Positions 9,305 to 19,800 of a stretch of DNA of 32,826 nucleotides are shown piece by piece (the first letter of the stretch is position 1; every line of letters begins with the position of its first letter). The translations under genes and the position numbers were made by a program. The notes under the pieces were generated by a model. The model saw only the letters and a program-made list of their open reading frames with translations, searched no databases and was not told the origin of the DNA. This DNA comes from Theristus sp. LFF4_11 (taxonomy: Eukaryota; Nematoda; Chromadorea; Monhysterida; Xyalidae), in assembly GCA_030248135.1 (NCBI GenBank), contig JASANC010002013.1, positions 1 to 32,826 on the forward strand, given 5' to 3'.

Positions 9305-10871
9305 TCAGCCGCCGCCGCCGCAAATATGCTGAATGAGTTCCTTGATGTCCTGCGCCAGATCCGCGTTGTGTTTACTCGGGTACACCTTGCGCACGGACTG
9401 ACAGATCTTGTGCAGGTTGTCGTAGACGGGCGACGGTCCGACCTCGAGCGCCCAGACGTCGGCGACGTCGCGCAGCTTTGCGGCGGTCGTGAACGGCTCC
9501 GGACAGCAGTTTTGCGTTTTGTCGTAGCTGCATTGCAGACGTTATGCGTTCATGAGTGTGATTGTTGGACGCGATGACGAAAAGTAAGAACACGCATTCA
9601 TGGAACTTCGAAGCGCCGGCGTCATTACACGCGACCGTCACGTTCGCTACACGCATTCATGAAGCAAAAGCATCGCAGCTTCACGTGCTAATGTGACGTG
9701 ACGTGACGTGCTAATGCGCGCGAGTGTATGAATGGGCGTTAAAAGTTCAAAGTAGGTTTGTTTCATCCCCAGGTCTCCATATTCATTCAAACATGCGTAA
9801 GGAAAGAGCAGCTTTTGCGAAAAAGTTTCAAAAAAATGTAAACGTTGCACTAACAATCCGTCTGAGATGAGAATGGCGAAATTCGGCGCCTCTGGGCGGT
9901 CGCCGGCAGACGCTTTGAACACTTTGTTCATCGCCACTTGTAAACCGCTGAAACAGTTGTAAGAACGTGCAAAGTCAAACGGTTTGAATGAACTTTACGT
10001 GGGCGACCTTTTGAAAAGAGATTCAGACATTAACTGAAAGCACTCGAGTGGGACTTGAATCCACGTCTCTGGTATGCCAAACCAGTGCCTTCTTGAACCA
10101 CTTGACCACCGAAGCCTTTTCCGACAAAAAAAAACACAAACAAATCCGGTGCCACAAAACACTTCACAACAACATAAAATACGACAATTGGCTAAAAGAT
10201 TGTAATCAATGTCAGTTTGAAGCTCAGTCAGACGAAAACCACTCACAGATCCAAATCGCTGACGCCAAGGAATTTGCCCCAGTCGGTCGACGTGATGAAC
10301 TTCTTTATTTCCGGGTACGTGTTCGTGGTCGTGAAGTCGAACGCGACACCGGTTCGCAGGTCCGGATTCGAGTAATGCACCAGAGCGTAGTGAGAGCCGT
10401 TGTCTGCAGCGCCGAGCACGCTAGTCATGTTCAGCACCATTTGCATCATCTGAAAGAAACCATTTGCAACTTGTGGTAAACAGATGATGAAACGGTGTGC
10501 CCACGAATTGTACGGCATATCTGCCGATTTTGGTCTCACCGCGATCTTGCTGCTTAACGTTACTGATTGTCAGGAAAAAACTATGACAACCGCATTTCGT
10601 TGCCAATTCTCAGTTCTCCGTTCGTTACACTTCCTTCTAATGCCTGCAGACGAGCCACAATGGTTGAACGCAGGATTGTGTCGAAAAGTGGACTGAATAC
10701 AAGTGATTGACGTGACCGCGGACTTTTTTGTGCGCACGGCGCACAGTTCCGCTGTTTCGACTGCCCGAAAAAATGTAATTTTCTCAAAAATATGAGACTC
10801 AAAATTCACCGCATGTATCAGCGGCGCCGTTCGCTCGGACGTGCCTACGATGAAGGCGATGTCGCCGTAAC
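9305..10871 (-). other. VWA domain 3 (degenerate metal site) and C-terminus
   Basis: Exons 28-31. The first strand reads DIAFIVGTSERT, so the first MIDAS Asp is Gly and the second Ser is Arg; the Thr motif reads LGLQVAM. The last MIDAS Asp is kept (AILISDG). The last exon encodes about 74 residues after YDKTQNCCPEPF that complete the domain (DVWALEVG) and end in a helix with CQSVRKVYPS and the terminal ICGGGG. The stop is TGA followed by a second TGA. A degenerate MIDAS suggests a structural, not metal-dependent, role. Confidence 0.8.
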
Positions 10872-13800
10872 CTGAAACTGCTCAGAATCAAACACAAGTT
10901 CTCGAAACATTTCAACGGGTGGATGTTTTCGCATCAATTAACTCCGATAATTCCCAAAAAACAAGAGTGAACCCGTGTATAGTGACCACCAACCAATCAG
11001 CTGATTCCCTATAATTTATAGAGTTCGACTGTACATTTCTGCGGGACACTCGGTGTCGTCGTCGTCGTCGTCGCCCTCGTGCTCGATGTGCTCGTCGCTG
11101 TCGACGTCGTTGAGCGTGACGTCGTCGTCTTGCTCTCGTTGCACGGCAGCCGCGCGTGGATCAGCCGCAGAATGCCGTTGAGCTCCCTGCGCCCGAAATG
11201 TATTGTTTAGTTATGAGCTATTTTTTGTACTTCGACAAACGGGCGTTTTTAAAGCAAATGACGTCATTTTAGTCCGGACACGTTTGAATAAATCCACAAT
11301 AGTCGAACGTTAGTCGAACCGATATGACGGCAGTTTCTTTTAAAACGATCGTTTCTCAGTTACAACCGCAAGAATTTCAGTTTTATTTCAACCCATCACG
11401 CCTGTTTTTCACGTTTAGACTGCTATGGTAACCGAATGTTTTATGACCTCATTTCAGCCCGCGCAGTCATGGTAAACATGATCGTGATCGATCGAACGAT
11501 GGCAAATATAACCTCTCCAATCAGTGTACTCCAATTCCTGGTGCAACCAAACCAATGACCATTCGCATCAGTGCACATCCAATTCGTGTTAAAATAAGAT
11601 TTTCAAACAAAAAAAACAACGACCAAAAACCAAAAACAAACGCACTCTGCGTTGGTCACATTGATGACGTTCTGTTTGTCGCCAGCAATGGCGGTCAACT
11701 CCGCGTAATGCTGCGGCCTCAGGAATCCATTGACGCCATTCAAACCGACACAAATGATGCCGGCGTTTATTGGGTCCGCTCGGAGCGCATCCGCGACAGC
11801 GATCGGATCGGAACCGGTGTTATGCCTGGCGATAGTGACAGCAATTTTAGAAACACATGATCAGTTCAAACAAAATCGCAAGCGTGTCGTAGTTCGCGCA
11901 CTAAACGGCTTCAGGCGATTATTGGACAATGCACAGACTGAAGAAAACTCTAAAGGTACAATGCCGAACGGACAACGCCGCTGATCTCTGGCAAACTTCA
12001 GAATCACAAAAACGCAACAGCCGAACGAACCAGCCGTCGGAAAACATGAGCACCACGCGTTTCACGCCCGGCCGCCCGTAGCCGGGGCCCATGATGATGC
12101 TCTTCGCTTTGTTCAGTGCCCTGAAAAGAAAGCCGTTTTCGACTGACGCACCATTCTTTCCGGCCTCGTTGGAAATACAGAAACGGTTTTTCAATCCGCT
12201 GATGTGCTTCAAGAGTTTATGAGCCCACTGGACGCGACCAGCTCGCTTTGTTGCTAAAAAAGGCAAAAAAAGTGAATTTTATCCGAAAAAAACAGCACAC
12301 ACAACGCCGAATCAGTCAACCCAGTGGTCGGCTGTATTGTGTCGAGGTGTTTGACGATGTCGATCGCCGACGGATACTCATCCAGCGCCCACGAGTCGCG
12401 AATTTGACTGTTGAACACGACACCGCCGATCTGCACCGAATCAGACTCGATCACGAGCGAGTTCGCGAGAATCGCCACAAAGTCTTTCACCTGAAAAGTT
12501 ATTGCTGTAAAAAAGTAAACAAAAAAGAAACAATTGAGAAACCTGACGAACGGCATCCGAGTGGCAGGATCAAGGTTTTGGCCAATCCAGTCTTCACAAC
12601 TGAAATGCAGTCAGCAAGTGCAAGTAAACGGTTGGCTTTTTTTAGAGAGATCCGCATTCCTGGTGAAATCAATCACCCCTCTCTTCCGCATCGGATGCTG
12701 GATAAGGGTCGAAACGCCCGTCTTCAGGCGCTGATTTCAAAAACGCTTCAGACGAATTGCCTGATTCAAGAAAAAAAGCAAAGGACAGAACAGCAGAAAA
12801 AGTACCGCTAACCCGCGTGAACGTGTCAGGCAACACTGATTCCGAATTGTCAATGACCACAACTAAATCGAGCAAGCACTTGGTTGGTTTTGGCGGTTCT
12901 AAAAGAATCAGAGAAAAATGTGGATACAACGACAGTTGTTCGTGAGCGATATATCTTTATTCGTTTTTTCTTGACGGCAGTGTAATATTAAGTATTGCAA
13001 TGAGGTAGCGACTAGAGACGCAAAGTTTTCTTCGGTAAGAAACAATTGGCTAGACGTTCTAATAAACCAAGACTCTGCTTCTCATCCACACACTAGAACA
13101 AGATCAACCAGATCTGTGATTGGTTTTTCGGTTTTTAAAAACGAATTCTTTCACTGATACAGTTCTCAAAAAAACACTAATTCTAAGCATCAGTTGCTTC
13201 CATCAATCACCACAAATCATCCGGAATACCTCCGTTCAGACAGATTGCCGAGCGAATTCGATTCCACGTGTAACCGAGCTCATCGTGGCCGGTCATCTAG
13301 AGAAAATTGAGAACAAAAATTTAGCAAACTTTTGCTTTCTGTGCACTTTTGCTGGTTGTCAAGCGTGCCAGAGTCACATCATCTGGGTCCATCATCCCCA
13401 TGCGGCACGCTGATCCCATTTGTCACCCTCGTGGCCTGGCGTTAGACTCTAGTCTACACGTTATGACAGAGAAAACCCGATGGGCGCCCTACTCAATAGC
13501 GTTCTACACGCTTCTCTGGGTTATCCCTCGCTCAAAACACCGTCTAAAATCCCAACACAACAAACACAAAACAACAAAACCCCACCATCCACCAACCACC
13601 ATGGTGAACGCAGTTTTCGGGCACTCGAACGGGTCGCTGACCATGTGGTAGGAGCAGTTGCCCCGGTAGTGCATGCGATAGGCGCCCAGCAGCTCCTGTT
13701 TCTCCGACCACAGTTGAACGCTCTCGAATCGGGCGCCACGATGCAAATTCGACACGTTCGCAATCAGCCGGTTGTTGTCTGAAAACAGTTGCATTTGCAA

Positions 13801-16800
13801 CGTTCAACTTTATTTTCAACACTTTCGAGACCTTATGAACAACGTGTGTGACAAGAAAACCAGCGCGCATTCGCTGTCATTCACCCACCAATGTCCGCGT
13901 ACGGTTCAACGGTGGGGAAATCGCTGAATTGATCACCGCTGAATCCATAGTAGACCTGTAGATCCGTCTGCGAGTGCACGATCGTGTGACACATTGCGCC
14001 CCATTCGCCGCCGGCGTCTCGCGTCTGGAAATCAACACGCCAAATGCCGGGCGGCAGACGGTCTGAAGAAGCGAGACCGGAATTGTTGTGCGATTCGATT
14101 CTCTCTGACATGGTTTACTTTAATGACACTTTATTTCACTTTTACTTTACTTTACCGAAGTTCAAGTTTTTTGCGATGTTGACAAGTTGATTTCGCTTGG
14201 CATTTGAGACCAAGTATAGTGTACAGTATGGCCGAATAAATAAGGCAGTCCATCAAGGTGGGATCAGTCGCAGACTAGGAGTGGTCTTCTTCAAAAATGC
14301 CAACATAATTCCTAATGATGTGTGCAAAGGAGAAAGAATGACGACGAGGTAAAAACCCGTGCATATGCAACGACAACAACACACACTCGTCGCACCGGCA
14401 ACTTCAGAAACCGGAAAGCTTTACAAATTGACAGTTGACAGCAAAAAATTTCAAGCCAAAATCGAACTCCACTGATGTTCTGATCGTACGCGTGCTTCTG
14501 ACACACGAACGGCAGCTTATCGGTGCACGCCTTGTCGAACCAGCGGGCGGTGTTGTTCGTGTGGAAGACGGCGGCGCAGTTTTTAGTGTGCGACTGATCA
14601 TCCGGCTGACCGGCCGCCCAATTCGTGTAGTAATGCCCGAGCTGGACACAAAGAGCACACAAACGTTGGTTGAGAAATGATCAACGTCACCGCTCGTGGC
14701 CTGGCTGGTAGCGCGTTAGACTCTTGTGTCTGTGCGGTTCGGGACGATCGAGTCCCGCCGACGGGGTGTATTGGCACTTAATGGCGGAGAGAACTCGATG
14801 GGCATATTCTACTCGACCGGCGTTCTGTACGCTTCTCTAGGTTAGCCCTGGCTGAAAACATCGCCTCAAATTCCCCAACAACAACAATCAAAGTGCGACC
14901 CGTTACCGTCGGTTCATCATTGTAGGAGTGGTCAAGACTCCCATCCGAAATTAGAGTTTTTACCAGCCGTAGATCTGACTGCTGCTAATTTTCAATGAAA
15001 TTCAACGTTCAACAGTTCAAAATTCAAAATTTTCAAAAACCAGTGCAGCACAAATGCGCCAACTTCACCCAATCCGCCAACACTCACCGGCAACGGATCG
15101 CTCAGCGAATCCCAGACGTAGTTGCCCTCGATCTGGATGTCGTTCAAGCCGAGCCAATAATCGACGCCACCAGCGACGCCTGCAAAAACCGAACTTGAAA
15201 TTGTCGTTTTTTTGTGTTTTCATTCAAAGAAAAGGCTGTCTTGTTACGCAATAAGTTTCCGAAAGGCAAACAGAAACAGTTCGTTTCGACTAGTGACCCA
15301 TTTCAGAGCATGCGCAAACGTGACGTACTGTCCAAGAACGCCTGTTTGTCGCCGTTCAATGCGGACACCAGCACACCACCACGATCGTGACAGAATGTCT
15401 GCGCGTCACGCCAGTTGGTTGGCTTGATTTGCGGCAGGAAACATTGGTGGCCGTACTGTTGCCAGCCGCTGTCACACGCTGCAATCATACTTTTTTATTG
15501 TGGATTTATTCAAACGCGTCCGGACTAAAATGACGTCATTTGCTTTAAAACGCCCGTTTGTCAAAGTACATGCACTAAAATTGTCAGTTTGGTGTGACCG
15601 ATTCGACATTCACCATTTGTTTACGAAAACAAATCGGCTAAACGGAAAGTCTGGTTTGCTGTGAACGGCAAGCGCATGTTTGGCGGCACATGACGTCATT
15701 TCAGTGGGACACGTTTGAAAAAATAGGTCATACACGAGCCGATTCACAGCACAATGAGTGGTGTTGCACATTCACAAACACACAGGCACCGCATATCGAT
15801 AGCACAGCAGCGCCGTGTGTGCGTGCATGTTTGTTACGATGCAACAATAAGAGTGCACTGTGTTCAGACTAGGACTGCTTTTTTTCGAGGCACACAGACT
15901 CGGTGAACTTGAAGCGAAACAATGAACAAAATTTGTCCGCTTACGTGTAATCGCTTGGACGACCATTAGTCCGGGGTCATCAATCAGTTTCACAAGCGGA
16001 TAAACAGCACCTGTGAGTGTAAAAAAGCTTGTTGTTCAAGGCATCAGAGAGAATACAATGGTTCGGTACAGTGGAAGTGGCGTCTTGAAAAGTGTTCTAC
16101 ACTGAGCTCGCAGCAAAATAATACGACGACTGAATGATTCACAAATGACTCCGTCAATCTCAAGTAAACCATGAAAATACTCCAAATGTTTTTCAAAAGG
16201 CACCATCGGCATTGGTCAAACTGATCTGCGGCGAGTTCCCATGGACGGACACCGTGAATGCGACGGTGTGCGAGTCGACGGGCACGTAAACGCTGGTATT
16301 CTTAGTGCAGTCGATGTAGCGGCGGTCATACACAGCCGCATCTTGGTAGGAGGTCGGGATCATGTGCAGCGACTGCAGAGTGAAAATGTGGTGTTTCAGC
16401 CATCATCATCTGTGCTGGTGATCAGTTTTCGTTGATGGGCTGTGTAGGCGCCCGGCCTTGTCGTACTGACGAGCCCCGGGGACCCGCAGTATACGCTTAT
16501 CAGGCGAAACCGCAAGAAACAGTGCTTGCACTAGTTGTAATGCAACAAGGAACTATAATTGTGTCGAATGTTGCAAAGGAATACAAACCGACTATTCCAT
16601 GGATGCATAACCAAGAAATCAGCTTTTTATGCTTGACGCGGGAATTCAATTTTGCCGAAGTGAGCCAGTCACATGGGCATTTTTGAATTGCCGCGTCAAG
16701 CGTGAAATGACGGTGTCAGTGAAATGCCTTTTCTTTTCCACGTCTGCGAACGCAATGAATCGCAGAACCAAATGAATTTTTTTCCACAGTGCTGCATGCT

Positions 16801-19800
16801 GATTGGCGGTGGTACGGCAAATCAGCACGTCCATTTCAACAAATCACCTCCATTGACTCATAACGCAGCATTTTATAGTACGCACTACGCTTCGTCTGGT
16901 CCAGCACGCAGACAACAAAAGGTTTCCATGCGCAATCGGTTGATTTTAGTCCTCAGTTTAGCGACAAAAATCGCTTTTTTGCATCAACAAACGCAAAAAC
17001 AAACAAAAAACAACCAACGTCGACAATGCCGTGCTTCGAGTACGTCATGAACAACTGGCCGCCACTGAACTCAGCGATGTTGTGATACGCGAGATAGCCA
17101 ATGTTGCCCGTGACGTTGGCGCATCGTGGCGACGTCAGCAAAATATTCACCTGAAATGCGAAAAAAAGTGTAAAATTCAAATTTGACTGCACTGATTGGC
17201 TGATTCATTCATCCAGCTTGTAAACAAGTTCCAAGTCTCAAGACAATACACTTTGTTAACACTATAATATCGCACAGTGCGAGAAGCAAACACACAGGCA
17301 CAACACTTGCACTAACATCCGAGCCGCTTTGTAATATCGTGTGTGTTTGTTTGTGACTGTGAAACATTGCTGTGTTTAAAACGGATACTTTCTTCATACT
17401 AGTTAGTAGTTCAGTAAAAACACGACATCTGTCACCTTCGCTTTCGTCTTCTCTAGCAAATTGTAGACGCCCAGCGTTGTGTTGTAGTCGTGTTGGTCGG
17501 GCGAGTTCGTGATGACGTAGACGTAGCCGTACGGCAGCGACACTTTCACGGCTTCGGCGATTCCAGCAAATCCCTGCGGAGATTTCCACTTTGTTCTTTC
17601 TCAGCACAGATTGCCTCACGTTTTCTTGTTTGTTTCTTGAATCCGAATTGTCAGGTCTGAAAACGACTCTCTTATTGAAACCTTCTTCGGGCAGTCCTGC
17701 GTCTGGTTGTTCTGCACGATGTGGTGGACGAACTCCATGATGTACAACGGGTCAGAGGTGACGACCATGTTTTGCACGTCTGAATAAAAAATAGGTTTTT
17801 ATGATTTTCACGCAAAGATGGGACCGATGAGAGACTCACTGAAAATAAACGCAAATGCTGGAGGTTCTGCAATAAGTTCTGTAAATGTAAAAGCAAAGGT
17901 GGATGCTATGCAAACCACTCCTACTGCTCAGCATTTTATCCACAGAATGCATGCAGCAACCAATCAGCTAGCTGGATATGTTACGGAGTTAGACTGTAGA
18001 CCCGTGGCTCATTCGTTCGTTCATCATATTCAACAACAACGTGCACACACAAACACACACAGACACCCACCATGCGAGTCGAACGTGTGCAGGCTGTACT
18101 GCACAATGAAGAACTCGTGGTGCTGCTGGAACTCCTCGATGATGTGCGTGATGTAGGTCTTGAGGGCGCCGATGTCAGTCGGGGTGGAACTCCTCGATGA
18201 TGTGCGTGATGTAGGTCTTGAGGGCGCCGATGTCAGTCGCTGATGAGGCTGTGTTCTGTACGACGATCGCCAGTGAACGGTAGTTCGGTGTGAACTCCGG
18301 AATCGGACTCTGGTCCGTGCAGACCGCTGCAATCGATTCAATTTGTTTGGATTGTATTTAAAAAAATTTGAAAAACGTCTACAGTCTAACCCTACAAACA
18401 TAACCAACTAGCTGAATGGTTGGTGGTCATGCTTGCTGTGCAAACCAAACTCCGCCTCCACAGCAATGCCTGCGCCAGAATGCGTGCATCGCGTGACCAC
18501 CAACCAATCAGCTACAGTTGGATATGATTTAGAGTTCGACTTACAGGCTGTACTACTGTTCTGATAAGCTGGCGGTAATGTACTCGAATTACGGTGCAGA
18601 GGCGAACTAACTTGGCAGAATAGTGTAGTCAGCCAGGTTTCACGCGACAACCTCTACAGTCCAACTGTCAAAGTTATGCATCAAAAAGTCCAAATCTGAC
18701 TTACTCGTTGCCTTCACAAGCAGACTGGGTTTTGCTCCGTTCAAAAGCAGCCGACCAGCCAGTATAGCTTGAACATTTTGAAAAAACCGAAGCAGACCAC
18801 TAACGTAGCATACAGTGTTGACCGACGTAGTTTGGTGCGCACATGCACGTGTTGTCCGGCGTTACAGTGCCTCCGTTGAAGCAACTGAACAGGCAAACAT
18901 CATCATTTTCACGTTGACACAACATAAACATCATCATAATCACTATTTGCCACTGTTCAAACAGTATCTCATCGTCTGACTGGTCGGAATCATGCCGACT
19001 GAATCAACCTACCGCAATGAAGTCAAGTGACAAATTGAAGCATCCGAGCATTGATGCACGCACCAAGCGCAAACAAACATTCACACATGCTCCCCAACTC
19101 ACTAAATGTCATGGCAGGTGTCACCGCTCCATCCCCAGGTGCACACGCATTTGCCAGTGCTCGGGTCGACCACGCCGCCATGCTCACATTTGCCTCCGGG
19201 CGTCGTCGTCGTCATGGTCGTGGTTGTGGTTGTTGTGGTTGTCGTATTCGACGATGGCGTCGTCGTCGTCCTTGTTGTGGTCGCTGTCGTGTGCGACGAG
19301 GTCGTCGTCGTTGACGTCGTTGACGTCGTCGTGTTTGATCCGCCTGGAATTTCGAATGACGACACGATTGTTCTCATATTGACCGATCATATGAATCACC
19401 AATAGAGACACGTCGCAAAACGAAATGTCGAAAAACAACATTTCAAGCTGGCTGTTGCGCTGAAAAATCCAGAAACGCCTTTTAGTTGTGTGGCCGCGAC
19501 GAATCATATTGCGGCTCTCCAAAATAACAGGAGGCAACAGATGAATTGAGCGTGAAAAAAAACACACCAACGCACGCCACTCGATCGGTACGGTGGAACG
19601 CGTAGCCGTTGGAATCAACCCCTAAGATCTGAAAAAATGAAGCAAGGTTCACAACTGGGTAACCAAAAAATGTACAGAGGCAGGTCCGATTTCAGAACAC
19701 TTGTGGTTGTTTAGCCAATCCACCTCAGGACAGTCGGTTAGTCCAGTAGTGAAACACGGTTGAGCTACGTAGTGAAACACGGTTGAGCTACCACTACCAT

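Larger units (their letters stand above)
11035..14104 (-). other. Beta region, VWA domain 2 with intact MIDAS, Thr-rich linker
   Basis: Exons 20-22 encode a beta-sandwich-like stretch (LPPGIWRVDFQTRD, DLQVYYGFSGDQF, FTM-TGHDELGYTWNR), of the kind that follows hemicentin-type VWA domains. Exons 23-27 are a second VWA domain: DLVVVIDNSES (MIDAS DxSxS present), QIGGVVFNSQI, GLTDSAL (MIDAS Thr present), RVVLMFSDG (MIDAS Asp present), GIICVGL. All three metal-binding motifs are kept, so this is the best candidate for a ligand-binding VWA in the protein. A Thr/Ser linker of about 30 residues encoded largely by ACG codons follows in exon 27, whose splice donor overlaps a MITE end at 11034. Confidence 0.85.
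16204..18326 (-). other. VWA domain 1, hemicentin type, with following beta region
   Basis: Exons 11-15, about residues 412-656. The order of motifs matches hemicentin/VWA7-type VWA domains: a first strand (RSLAIVV), FFIVQYSLHTFDSHD, VTSDPLYIMEFV, DCPKKGFAGIAEAVKVSLPY, YVYVITNSPDQHDYN, VNILLTSPRCA and GYLAYHNIAEFSGGQLF. The metal site (MIDAS) DxSxS is absent: the strand is followed by QNTASS. A beta region with VYVPVDSHTVAFTVSV follows. The reading frame in exon 11 is interrupted by the duplication at 18127-18239. Confidence 0.75.

Noticed and set aside
9589..9662. Possible hairpin MITE family B copy (GCATTCATG twice)
   Set aside because: The two motifs are in direct, not inverted, orientation, and the inner arms GTATTTAGTGAC are absent.
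19106..19405. Val-rich plus-strand frame opposite the Thr linker
   Set aside because: Antisense shadow of the ACG/ACA codon run in exon 9 of the mosaic gene.
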